A DNA stretch of 64,000 nt from Selaginella moellendorffii. Taxonomy: Eukaryota > Streptophyta > Lycopodiopsida > Selaginellales > Selaginellaceae. The notes under the pieces were generated by a model. That model worked only from the letters and a program-made list of their open reading frames with translations. It was not told the DNA's origin and ran no database searches. Position 1 is the stretch's first letter. The number at the start of each line of letters is the position of its first letter. Positions 52,103-63,368 of this stretch are shown here, piece after piece. The stretch spans positions 310,001 to 374,000 of the forward strand of contig NW_003314373.1 in assembly GCF_000143415.4 (NCBI RefSeq). Direction: 5' to 3'. The translations under genes were made by a program, and so were the position numbers.

Positions 52103-55100
52103 ACCTTTTGACCGTGAAATATGCATTCATCCAAAATCTTCAGAACCACAACATATATTTATTTTAAGTGTTAATTGTGATCCTATGGTTTATCCATTGC
52201 TTTTTCCATATGGAGATAGAGCCTGGCATGACAAGCTTTCTTCTAACAAGCATGTAACACTCCTTCAATATTATGCCTATCGTTTGTCCAAAAGATATTC
52301 AACATTATCAACCTCTACAGTTACATATGACCAAATTTTACATGCTGGAAAACTCACTCAACAATATATTGTGGATGCCTATGTTAAAAGTGAAAGCAAC
52401 AATTTACAATACTATAGATCTAATCAAAAAAGTATGAGAGTTGATTTTTATATAGATTTGATGGATTATGTTGCTGGCAAAGCTGCTGATGCAAATGCTC
52501 GACCAGGAAAAATATTTTACCTTCTACTTTTACAGGAAGCCCAAGAGTTATGCAACAAAATTACCAAGATGCTATGGCAATTGTAACAAAATATGCAAAA
52601 CCTGATATTTTCATAACTTTCACTTGCAACCCTAAATGGCCTGAGATATTACAGAATCTGCACCCGAAGGACCTGCTAGGGTTTTTAACATGAAGTTAAA
52701 ATATTTTCTTCATGATATTACACAAAATAATATCTTTGGAAGATGTATTGCATTTATATATGTCATTGAATTCCAAAAAAGAGGTTTGCCACATTGTCAT
52801 TTCCTAAGTATATTAGACAATGAAAGTAAAATTAAAGACCTTGTCACTATTAACCAATATGTATCTGCTCAATTATCTGACCCTTTATCAGAGAATAAAC
52901 TATTTGAAATAATCACATCACATATGATACATGGTCCATATGGATTACTAAATCCTCAAAGTCTATGTATGGAAAACAAAAAATGCTCCAAAAACTATCC
53001 CAAAAACTTCAATGACAGGACTATATATTGTGTGCATGGGTACCCAGAATATTTTAGGCTAAACAAGCCACACCTTTCTTAAAAATGATGTTCCAATTGA
53101 TAATAGATGGATTGTCCCATATAATAAATAGTTATGTAAAAAATACAAAGCCCATATAAATGTAGAAATATGTGCATCAATTAAAAGTATTAAGTATCTT
53201 TTTCAATATGTTTATAAAGGATATGATTGTGCAACCATTGAAATCCAAACAGCTACTCAGTCTGAAAACGTATTAAATTGGGATGAAATCACGAATTTTA
53301 TAAATACCCGATACATTTCAGTACTAGAAGCTATTTGGAGGATATTTAAATTTAAAATGCATGGACGCTCACACCCTATAATATGTTTACCCGTACATCT
53401 TCCTGACTTCCAAAATGTGTATTTTACAGAAGGCTTGGAGCACAATGCCTTGCAAAGAGCAGCACGTAATGGAACAATGCTAACAAAATAGTTTAAACTC
53501 AATATTCATGATCTAAATGCAAGACAATATACCTACATTGAAATATCTTTACATTATGTTTTCAATAAATCTACTAATGTATGGCAATGTCGAAAAAAGA
53601 AAAAGGTTATTCCTCGACTATACTCAATATCTCCTCTAAATACTGAGTTGTACCACTTACGTATTATTCTTCTTCATAAAAGAGGTGTGACATCCTTCGA
53701 CAATATTAAAATAGTTAATAATGTAACTTATCAAAACTTTTAACAATTTGCTATTGCTATGGGTCTTCTTGATGATGATAACAAGTGGTATAACTGTTTA
53801 CAAAAAGCATACAATTTTCAAATGCTTACACAATTGTGTCAACTCTTTACTTTCATATATATTTTTTACAATCCACAAGACCCATCATATCTTTGGGATG
53901 TTTTTAAGGGTTAGCTCTCTGAAGATTTTGGTAGAACAAATATTGTATGCCAATATAAACTTGCTTTAATAGACATTAACTCAAGAATGAAAATACATGG
54001 TAAAACAAACCAATTATACAACTTACCTATCCCAATCCGAAATATCTCTATTCAATCAATACCAAATTGCAACCATTCATGTACCAAAATTTACCATCAT
54101 ATTAGAAACTGGAATGCTGAACAATTAATTATATTCAATGAAATTATTAACATTATCAAGTGCCCAACCTATACCAACCATTTTATTTTTATTGATAGCC
54201 CTGGCGGTACTAGTAAAATATATTTATTAAATACAATGGTAAAATATTTTGAGTTTTACAATAAAAAAAGTGGTTTTTATGGCATGGACAAGCATTGCAA
54301 GCACACTACTACACAATGGACAAACGTCCCATACAACCTTTATGTTACCAGTTCCAATTAATAATACATCCATTTCTAATTTAACACCTAATAACAGTGC
54401 CGGTAGATCTATGAAAGCAATACAAGTGTTTATTTGGGATGAAATTAGTATAGTTCATACACTTGCCTTTTCAGTTGTCGACTGCTGCCTACGAGACTTG
54501 AAACAGAACAATTCTCCATTTGGTGGCATTATTATTGTTATAAGTGGTGACTTCTGTCAAACATTATCAATTGTCCCACACAGTTATTAAACACAAATTG
54601 TTTCCACATCTGTAAGAATGAATAGTCTATAGAATTTATTTAGAAAGTTCCAATTGCAAATAAATATGCGGCTTGGCCCCAAGTTCCCAGACTGGGCAGA
54701 ATAGCTATTGAAAGTCGGTGATGGAAATAATTACACACAAAACCCTATTTTACCACTTGATTCTATCCTTTTTCCTTCAGAACTAATTAAAAGTACCTCT
54801 ATTACTGATTTTGTATTCCCATGTATCGAAGACATTTCAAATGTTCAAATTGCAGCAAATAAAGCCATTTTAACACCTCTCAATGATGATATATTTCCAA
54901 TTAACAACAACATTATCTCTCAATTACTAAGTCCACCTCAAATTTATACTAGCATTGACTCTGTTGATGTTGAACACCCGAGAAATATGCCTCCAACAAT
55001 TGGATTATGCAATGGAACTCAACTAATGGTCAAAAGAACTTCACCTAAAGTTTTGGACTGTGAAATAATTATAAGTGAATTTAAAGGTACTAGAACTTTT

Positions 55101-55410
55101 ATCCCACGCATTAACTTAACACCTTCTAATTCAGATGTTCCATTCCATATGTTTCGAAAACAATTTCCTCTTCATCTTGGATACTGCTTAACAATTTCAA
55201 AATGCAAAGGTTAAACATTTGATCGTATAGGCATCTACTTACCTCAGTCAGTCTTTACTCATGGGCAGCTCTATATTGCACTCTCAAGATGCATATCACC
55301 ACAACAACTTGCAATTCGAGTTGACACAACTCATATACAAGGCCACTTAATTCCATTCAATTCATCAACATTCATCATCAATACTGTATACAAAAAAACT
55401 TTATATTAAC
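51195..55410 (+). mobile_element. Near full-length, degenerate Helitron (Rep/helicase)
   Basis: Order of parts: N domain (51393-52043, ICKYCHASHFADENKSICC to GPYCYRIYGQIYHKI); middle region (52098-52586, HIFILSVNCDPMVYPLLFPY); Rep core near 52600 (KYAKPDIFITFTCNPKWPEI) and FQKRGLPHCHFLSILDN with the HUH-type HCH; a Tyr-motif region IKYLFQYVYKG near 53200; helicase with a P-loop counterpart DSPGGTSKI near 54200, Walker B FIWDEIS and FGGIIIVISGDFCQ; and a C-terminal part (AILTPLNDDI, IGLCNGTQLMV, THGQLYIALSRC). About six stops or frameshifts interrupt the frame, and GTGKT has decayed to GTSKI. Rolling-circle transposition by this copy is not expected. Termini (5' TC, 3' hairpin and CTRR) were not identified. 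Confidence 0.9.
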
Positions 55411-55492
55411 TAACTCCTATCCTACTACACCTTAAAACATAAAAACAAACTACAATAAACTTTGTTTATTTTTTAACTTTCCCTATGGCCCA

Positions 55493-55765
55493 ATGGATAG
55501 CAATGGACTGGTGCTAGAGATGGAAGAATCATCTCACAAGGAAATTGTGAGATGTGAGCAAGTTCTGTCACAAAGATATGTTAGTGAGTTTGAGAAGCTT
55601 TGCCAACTACCTAGCATTGGCTGGGCAAATACTAGTGTAATCTATAAATCTCAATTACAAACAATGTATAAAGAGTTTAGAGCAAATTCAAAAGTTTTGT
55701 GTTTGATTGGTGATGTTGGAAGTTTAGCCAAAGGATTACTTCACTATTACAGTGTTAGTGACTAA
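55493..55765 (+). CDS. Hypothetical 90-aa ORF after the Helitron
   Basis: The frame reads EMEESSHKEIVRCEQVLSQR and VLCLIGDVGSLAKGLLHYY. It has even amino-acid use and no stop for 91 codons but no recognised domain. It may be an exon of a captured gene or chance. Confidence 0.25.
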   Translation: MDSNGLVLEMEESSHKEIVRCEQVLSQRYVSEFEKLCQLPSIGWANTSVIYKSQLQTMYKEFRANSKVLCLIGDVGSLAKGLLHYYSVSD

Positions 55766-56589
55766 CATGTTTATGCTGTTTGAGTAAATAGCTAAAGTAT
55801 TAAATGCAATTATATATTAAAGAGCTAAAATTTTTAAGTGTAACGATACAGTAGAAAGTGGACTTGGCAAATGGGACATACTAAATGCTAAGAATAAGAA
55901 AAGATTATGCTTATAAGTTTAAAATAAAGTTTTTGATACATTACTCAAAAAATCATAGGTTAACCTGTAGTGAGAGCCTTTGACTGTTAATAACGTGGCA
56001 AGCTGGGTGCAGACGTTATTGATAGTCAACAGGCAAGCATATGCATGGTCACTGGCCCTCACAGGCAGGCCCAGATGTGGTTATGACACGTGGCAACATT
56101 TGAGAAGTGTATAGCAACTGTATATGTTCTCAGAACAAGCAAGGGACCTATGAAAGTTCATTATAACTTCATAGAAAATGGCTTTCAAATGATAAATTAT
56201 TTTAACAATAGTATCTATTATTAATAATATTTATTTTTTATATTTATTTCATCTAAAGGGATCACTTCTCTTACTTTGTCTATGCCAGCTATGATAGAGA
56301 TCTCTCTGCCATGACGTTATATCAGGAGGGAATGATTGAAAAGGAATTAAAAGTGTCAATGACCATGGCTCAATAAATGGTTTCATAGCAAGGACATGGG
56401 CAAGATCGGATAATGAAGATGTTAAAATGATGATAATGACATTTTCTGTATATTCACTGAGCTGCTTGATTTGGTTGAACCAACATATAAAATGTCTAAC
56501 AGGTTTAGTTTGGTATGCAGTATTTTATTATGTTTTTTTAATCTAATATTATTCTACTAAAGTTACTAAAGTTATAACCACTAAACTTT
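55766..56589. repeat. Intergenic DNA with a nested palindrome
   Basis: At about 55970-56070, GTGAGAGCC faces GGCCCTCAC, and inside them TTGACTGTTAATAACGT faces ACGTTATTGATAGTCAA with a few mismatches, across a GC-rich centre. This could fold as a long stem or be a small non-autonomous element. The rest is AT-rich without a gene. Confidence 0.5.
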
Positions 56590-58010
56590 GTATACTCCTC
56601 ACAAGAATATTGCACATAATGCAACCATAGTCCATTGGAGTCATTGTCATAGCCTGATGGTCCCAAGTGCATACACAGTGGATTTATCTCAAAACTTGGT
56701 TCTTCTTGATCATCATCGATGGAATCTGATCAACAGAAGGGTGTCATTGGAAAGAAATCAAAGCTTGCTTGTTTACCTTGTGCCTGTTGCTAGTCACTCC
56801 TTGCTGCTGAGTCTGCTGTTCCACCCCTTTTGGAGAATTTTCATGAAGGTAAATTTTGTTGTTGGCAATGGGGGCTGCATATCTAGAATGTGAGAGAAAA
56901 AAGCTTAGCAATCGAATCGAGAGACTAAGGCTTAATTTGCTTGCCTGGTGAGTTCTTCCTGCATTCAACGATTTGGACACTCCATCCATGCTTAGATGCA
57001 CAAACCTTGTATAAGCTTCTTTTCCTTTGTTATCCTGTTCTTCACAAACTTGGAAAACTTGAGAGTGCTGTAAGAAACTCCTTACAAACATGATGTTTAC
57101 CTCCACAATGCTGCTCCCTTCTCATGCATCATAATAAATGGCAACATTCTTGAGAAAAATCTTATGTACAAGCCAATAACATGAATTTTTTATCACCATA
57201 TCAAATGTGTTTGACTTAATGATAATTTAGGATTTCCTTTTATAATGCCTTTTTGGTCTATGTGCACACTTGCTGATAAGTGGAGACCAATAAAAAGAAT
57301 TAAAAGTATCAACCTCTTGCCATTATAACAGTAAGGAGAGAAAGAGAGTGAGAAAGAGTGGTTTTTTACCTCTTCTTCTGGAAACATACTTAGCGATGTA
57401 TACTTTGCAAAGTCTACCATTCTTGATCTTCAAGCATCACATAGAGACATAGCAAAATTTAAAAAGCGAAGGAAAGCTTGAACAGCTGATAGAAAATAAA
57501 AGAGTTGAAAGAAAAATTGCATGAAAAGAGCTAGTTTACGGAATAAAGGTCCAGTGTTGTGCTCTGCTTGCAGGATGCCAAGCACAGTGTTCTTGCAGTA
57601 CTGCCCAAGTATGGGCCTAAAGAACAATTGCTCAAAGTTTTCTTCCTTGCAAGCAGTAGAATTTTTCGGCACTCACTGGTATAGATGCTGGTCCCTCGTG
57701 GAGATTTAAAATACTCTCTGCCAGAACTGGTGGCTCATGCCTGGCTATCAATAAGACTAGAGACCAATGAAAGGACTTCAGAAGTGATGTGAAGCACCTG
57801 TGAACGAAGTGGATCAGTTTTTTTGTTGTTCGAATTCTAAATTCGTTATCACATTTTCTATCCTCTACCAAAATCCGGCCTGATCGAACAGCATCAACCT
57901 GCAAGTAAAACGCCAGGTTTGAAAAACTCATATAATACTCATACGGCCTTTGCCTGAATTCGTCGGCAAACATGTCCACGACTGTCTTTCCAGACCATCG
58001 CTGTTTCATC
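56590..58010 (-). pseudogene. Decayed RNA pseudouridine synthase (RluA type)
   Basis: Pieces on the minus strand keep the order of the plant enzyme: MKQRWSGKTVVDMFADEF and RPYEYY near the start, AVRSGRILVED, FVHR, then HEPPVLAESI, then ILGQYCKNTVLGILQAEHNT, KVYIAKY, FPEEEV, CEEQDNKGKEAYTRFVHLS, AGRTHQ, PIANNKIYLHE and finally GYDNDSNGLWLHYVQYS. The frame shifts several times. The catalytic HRLD segment, which holds the nucleophilic Asp, cannot be found where it should be (about 57540). The N-terminal S4-like part is the best preserved. Confidence 0.8.
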
Positions 58011-58405
58011 TGAGCAACAAGAAAAAAGAGAAAATCAAGTTTTTCTTTCGAAATCGGCGAAACAAAAAAAAGAGAGAGAGCTAATTTCTTTCAAAACCAC
58101 GTACATGAGCAAGAACTCGAAATACTACGGTAGCACGAATCGCATTTCATTGTGACACAATGAAATGCAGGCAGTAGCTCACGGGCAGAGCATTCCATCG
58201 TATCTTACCTCCCACGATGATGTAATGCGAGGGGGTTCTCCCACGTCTCCATTGCTGTCTAGACCCTAAACATTGTTTAAAAAGTTAGTATATTTTTTAT
58301 TTCAAGCTAAAGGTATTTTTAATATTAATAATCAATGGGAGGTTAGCCATAATTTAGTTAAGATTGTGCATTTTCCATTAATTTGATTATTACCAAGTCA
58401 CTCTT
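58011..58405. other. Intergenic DNA with a perfect palindrome
   Basis: GCATTTCATTGTG (58142-58154) and CACAATGAAATGC (58156-58168) are perfect reverse complements around one A. No gene was seen. Confidence 0.8.
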
Positions 58406-61400
58406 TTAAGAAGGTGTTACTTCGAAGTACACAGCGTATTTTTCATCACTGTAGGAAGAGAGTGGAAACATCAGGTAAGTGTCGTTGTCACCATAAGCCT
58501 CAAAACTCATGGGATGATACGAGGCTCTTCCCGCGGTCACACCGAAACTGGCTGCCATCTTGTTGAATCTTTCGCACTCAAGAGTGATATCCCTTCCTTG
58601 AGCAACCAAGAAGCAACCTTGGATGCCGCTGGCCTCGAAAGAAATTTCTCCCGGATGACCAGAGAGCGCTGAACGTAGCTTAAACACCGAAGAACTCGAG
58701 GGGAAACCCGAGCTCTTGCCGTTAGTAAGCCTGACACCATCTTCAATCCCAAAATGAGTGACAAACCTCCCCGGCCGATTCAAGAGCTCGAGAGATACCT
58801 CCCGATCGAGCAGCAAGCTTGTAACATCCTTGACTTGAAACTTCTCTATCGTCTTCAGAGATGGTAGTAACTTAAGTCTGAAAGTTGCGAGAGGAGCTTC
58901 TTCGGAGCCGTGTTGAGGCTTGCTGATCATGGACAACGCTCCATCGCTGCTTGCTGCTAGATACTGGAGCTTTCCTTGTTGGAGTTGCGTGAAGCTAAAC
59001 AGATTACTGTCACGCACCGGTTTTATCCATCTCGAAGGAGTCGATACGTTGACGGATCCAAGTTTATAATTGCCATCGCTCATCCCAGCCAGGAGGTAAG
59101 GACCGTAGTATATCGCGTAGAGCGATGAGTACTTTGAGCGCTCATCTAGATCATTTTCAAAAGCGAGTGTAAAACTTATATCGAGAGCTTCCATTCGTTA
59201 CCTTGGATCTTTTCGAGCCTTAGCATGGCCGAGAAGGTAAAGGATAATTTATCTCCGGTCTTCCATTCTCGTGACACATCGAAGAACGTTCCTGTGAGAA
59301 TCGAGCTTTAGAGAATCCAATCCATGCTATATGCCAGGAAACGAAAGAACCCGTACCTGGTGTTAAGTTTTGAAGCTCAAGTCCGTTGAGAAGGCACCTG
59401 GAGGATTGAGCCCAGTAAGGCACCCGAACGGACAACTTTGCTTCGCTAGTTTTTCCAAGCACAAGCTTCTGCAAGTTTCGCTTCAACAAAACTGGCCAGA
59501 GGAGAAAATTTTAGCCTCACCTGTGTGAAATTGAATGTGACCGTCATCACAGGATCAGTCGAGGTCATATGATAAACCCGTTGATCTACGCTGAGACCAG
59601 CGGCAGTCCACAAAACTTTAGACGACAAATATTGGATCACGTATAGCTGTGGAGTGTCTTGTACTTCATCTGTGAAGTAAATGGAGTCTCCAAGCTTGGA
59701 AAAAGACTCGATTGCTACAAACATGTGCAAGTTTTGGACATAAGAAGGAGAAGAGAAGAACATACCGGTTCCATAGCAGCACCAGAAAGACGAAAATGGT
59801 GTTCCCCAGCCATGATAGGACGTCGCTTTGGAGCTTCCAGGGGCAAGAGGAAGCATGTAGATCATAACTCCAGGCTCTTTTCCTCGTTGAATTGTGAGAA
59901 CCCCGTTGATTAACGCTCTCTCGTAGAAATCAGCGTAATGCATTTGCTTTGTCCAGCGGAAGAGATTTCGTGCCACCTAAAGCAGTCAAACAGCATGTAA
60001 CGATAAAACTAAAAAAGAGAAAAGACTTCCTAATAGAAACCTTGAGCATGTTGTAAGTTGTACAAGATTCCTCGTTTTCGGTTCCCAGAGTATCTCCAAG
60101 TCTACTCGGATCGGACCTGAATTATAAACAGGCCCAGATCTCAGATTGAGCTTACTTGATAAATCCTTACCAGAATTCGCCGGCAGACGTCCCCCCTGTA
60201 GCATATGTATGGGAGGAGCTCACGATTTTCATGAAATATTCGCTTAAATCCTGAAAAAAAACTCGCTAACTCTCATGCTTACAACTGGATTAAAAGCTGG
60301 ACCTTATAAAGCTTATCACCCACAACTTCGTACCGCAATTGAGCACCAATCACAATGGGTATGTGAGTGTTGGCATGAAAGCCCGATATGCTATCAGCCT
60401 GGAAAAATTACCAGAAAAAAAAGAAGGCAAGCAAAAATGTAAGAAAGAAAACAGAAGAAAACAGAAGAATTACCCGAACAGCCAACAATCCTAGGAAACA
60501 TGGTTTATCAAACAAGTGTGCCAACTTTAAGTGTTTCGCATCTCCCTGAGAATGGTTTTTTCGTCAGGATCAACCAAGCCAAGCTGTGAAGAGCTTACCG
60601 TAATTTGATAGACACGATACAAGACATCGTTCATCCCGCCAGTCTCCTCGTTTAGTGATTGCCAGTGTCTCTCGATGCTATACTTCTCAATGACCCTCTC
60701 AACGCGGCTCCCAAAGTAATCAGTCATGCCTAACAGCATCTCGAATGCAAGACTGTTCGCGGCGTACGTATACTGATCCAAAAGTCCTGCCATAATCTTT
60801 CAAGGGAACAAAAAAAACACAGGACTACGTTGGAAGTTCAAGGAAAAAAAAAACAAGAAAGCTCTATACCTTGTGAATCGTGTAGTATGGTGCCCAAACA
60901 GACTCCAGAGCTTCGAAACGATCAAACAAGCTGGTTGGAAAAGCAGACAAGTATCCAGTTCCAATCTTTGCCTGGCACTCGGCCAAAGCTGCTACAACAG
61001 CATTCATGTTTTCGTAGATGGTGAGGTTGTGAGTGGAGGCCCAAGTCATTGCACTCGCACTGAGATAATGCCCTGCAAATGGAAACTTAAGATCACCGAG
61101 GAAAGAATCGTTTCACACATACCCACGAAATGGCCCCGGAGCTCTGAGGTCGGAAGCTCCCATCCTCCATAGGCCGATCCCGAGGCGTTCAACCCAGCAG
61201 TGGTTCTAAAACTATACACCAAGTTGTCCACATCGAGCATCAGCAAGTAGTCGAGATTGGTTTGCTGCGCAATTGCCTGCCACGAATCCGGCAAAAGCCT
61301 CACGTCGTGCAGTGAAACAGCCTCAAGAAAGGAATTGTTTCGCTGCTGCTGGAGGACTCTCCTCCTGGAGAATTCTAGCGAACCTGTGGCGGTGGTGGTG

Positions 61401-61564
61401 TTCCAGCTGCTGGCGGTGGACGTGAGCTCCAGGCCGGAATCGAATGCCGCGAGGAGCTGAGACCGCAAGGTGTGTGAAACCCCAGTGTTGGTGCACATCT
61501 TTCCATGGCCAAGCGGGCAGAGGAGTGGCAGCAGAGTGAGTACCAGGAGCGAGAAAGGGATCAT
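58406..61564 (-). CDS. GH127-family protein (beta-L-arabinofuranosidase, DUF1680), 12 exons, 841 aa
   Basis: Minus-strand exons: 61564-61123, 61072-60870, 60796-60599, 60545-60474, 60398-60303, 60250-60171, 60116-60041, 59976-59766, 59714-59521, 59480-59357, 59291-59202 and 59145-58406; total 2526 nt. A signal peptide (MIPFSLLVLTLLPLLCPLG) sends it out of the cell. The (alpha/alpha)6 barrel shows LDVDNLVYSFRTTAGLN, HLFDKPCFLGLLAV, GFHANTHIPIVIGAQLRYE, TYATGGTSAGEFW, TENEESCTTYNMLK and SFWCCYGT. The Glu-Ser-Cys and Cys-Cys pairs match the metal-thiolate site described for GH127. A C-terminal beta-domain follows. The likely role is removal of beta-L-arabinofuranose from wall glycoproteins such as extensins. 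The last exon's own ATG (59194) is intronic: a GT..AG intron of 56 nt joins LEKIQ to DERSKYSSL. Confidence 0.9.
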
Positions 61565-61825
61565 CGTTCGCCTTCTAGACTTCCTGGAAAAGAAACAAGA
61601 AGATCATGGAAAGATCAAGCTTAAGAACAAGCAAGGATGTAAATAAAAGATCCTAAAAAGAGAAAAATAAGGAGAGAAACCCCTTGTCTGGTTTCGATGA
61701 TGCTGCATTATCCTCTAGCGCAATGATCCTCCATTCCTTGGAATGCAAGGAAAGCTACCATCACAAACCATCTCCACTCTCGATGCAATCATAAACTTTG
61801 CTTCTTTAGATAGCTTCTCAAGAAA
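61565..61825. promoter_or_regulatory. Divergent intergenic region
   Basis: About 260 bp between the GH127 start and the shortened PPR gene on the other strand. No clear core element was seen. Confidence 0.3.
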
Positions 61826-62488
61826 TTGCATGATCATTCGAGTCCAAGACCTCCTTTTTGCATGGATGATTGCCTCAGGCTTATTGATTCTTGCAATACA
61901 CTTTCTTTTGCTCGGCAGATTCGAGCTCGTCTTGACTGTGCCGGCACTGTGTTTATCTCCAACAAGCTCATTGAGATGTTTGGCAGGTGTGGTGGAGTGC
62001 AAGATGCCGAGAGTGTCCTCTATGCGATGGACAAGAGGGATCCCTTCTCGTGGGATGCAATGCTCCTGGCGTATACGAATAACTCTTGGCTGACCCAGGC
62101 AAGGGTTTTCTTTTTTGATCTAATGCCGGAACAGAGCCTCATTGCCTGGACTGCAATACTCGTGGCACATACCCACACAGGTCACCACTGGTTTTTGTCG
62201 ATGCAAGCTGACTTTAACGTCAAACCCAACCAGCGGCACTTTTGTTGTATGGTTGATCTTTTGGGACGTGCTAGCTATTTGGTTGATGCAGAGGATTTAA
62301 TTGCTAATATGCCCTTTGAGCCGGATATTTTAGAGTGGACGTGTTTTCTTGGAGCTTGCAAGAGTCACAGCCATGTTGCATTTGGAACTAATGCAGTAAA
62401 GAATGTGCTCGACCTTTGTCCTAGGGGTGAAGCTCCTCAAGCGTATCCTTTGCTTGCAAATTTAATTGGTCAAAATCTGGCTTTTTAG
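61826..62488 (+). CDS. Shortened PPR protein, 220 aa, possibly a pseudogene
   Basis: The frame starts with CLRLIDSCNTLSFARQIRAR, runs through about three repeats (LIEMFGRCGGVQDAESVLYA, DPFSWDAMLLAYTNN, SLIAWTAILVAHTHTGHH) and then jumps directly to the array end FNVKPNQRHFCCMVDLLGRA and an E-type motif. Most of the central repeats are missing, so only a few RNA bases could be read. Intact codons for 220 residues argue for recent loss or a small working protein. Confidence 0.6.
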   Translation: MHDHSSPRPPFCMDDCLRLIDSCNTLSFARQIRARLDCAGTVFISNKLIEMFGRCGGVQDAESVLYAMDKRDPFSWDAMLLAYTNNSWLTQARVFFFDLMPEQSLIAWTAILVAHTHTGHHWFLSMQADFNVKPNQRHFCCMVDLLGRASYLVDAEDLIANMPFEPDILEWTCFLGACKSHSHVAFGTNAVKNVLDLCPRGEAPQAYPLLANLIGQNLAF

Positions 62489-62538
62489 TAACTCTTTTGC
62501 TTTAAAGAGATGTTATATGATAATTTATTTTAGACATG

Positions 62539-63368
62539 TCAATGAGAACATAACTTATCACTACCTAATGCCCACCAAACATTGTTAGGACGTTTTTCAG
62601 AGTATATAACTACATTACAATCATTTTGAATAGTAAAAAATAAAGTGCAACAAAGGAATTTACAAAATTGATTAATTTCCCATACTGTTTTCTCTATTAG
62701 ATTTAAAATAAGATTACCATTGTTTTGAAATTTCAACATACAATTATAACCATATTGTGTAGTACTTGATTCCCAAATTTTATTTCTTTCAAAGTACAAA
62801 ACAAGGTTGCAATGTGATTCAAGAATAAAAACAACTTTACCATTTGGAGAAATTAAAAAGTGATCTGTATAAAGTGTTGAAGGATTACTTATAGAATTGA
62901 CTTCTAAATAACAATTAGAATTATAATAATATTTTCTTTCTAATAGAGATATATTTTCTTTTTTAGATATATGTAAATCTGTAATTTGAACCATAATCTC
63001 AAGACTTCCATCATATAATATAACATAGCCAACTTTGTTTTCCTTTTTATAAAACAGTTACTGAAAATAAATTTTAGAGCTTGCTCAAAATCATGTTGTA
63101 TTTCTTCAAAGCTTACAATTTTTAAGCTTAATGTAAATGTAAAATTTATGTTATTTCAGGAAAATTTATATATTTTATTTTCTATATTATTTCTTAACAG
63201 TATATAGCTAATGTTTAAGAAGTTAGAGTAGTCTTGAGGTGAAGGCATATTATGATGAGTAGAATTAATAACACATTCTTGAATAGATCTATTAGATACA
63301 TATGCTTGACATTCATAAAAGCTTAGAATAATAATAAATAATATCAATATTGCCATTTTTATCTCCAT
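62539..63368 (-). pseudogene. Broken gene: SSP1-like secreted domain fused to GNA-type lectin domain
   Basis: The start MAILILFIIILSFYECQAY is a signal peptide. QECVINSTHHNMPSPQDYSN then aligns with DCISIGTQDPPSPQAYC of SSP1. A TGA stands where SSP1 has Gly (near 63153); beyond it FEEIQHDFEQALKFIFSNC, and after a 1-nt shift VGYVILYDGSLEIMVQI, continue the SSP1 match. The frame then runs into a bulb-type mannose-binding lectin domain: NGKVVFILESHCNLVLYF, IWESSTTQYGYNC, NNGNLILNLIEKTVWE and FFTIQNDCNVVIYSEKR. Two of the three Q-x-D-x-N-x-V-x-Y sugar sites are recognisable, one degenerate. The stop and shift make it non-coding as read, unless an intron removes them. Confidence 0.65.

Noticed and set aside
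58406-59194. A separate gene starting at the ATG at 59194
   Set aside because: The first 16 codons fall in a GT..AG intron; removing it joins the frame to the upstream GH127 exon and restores the family sequence.
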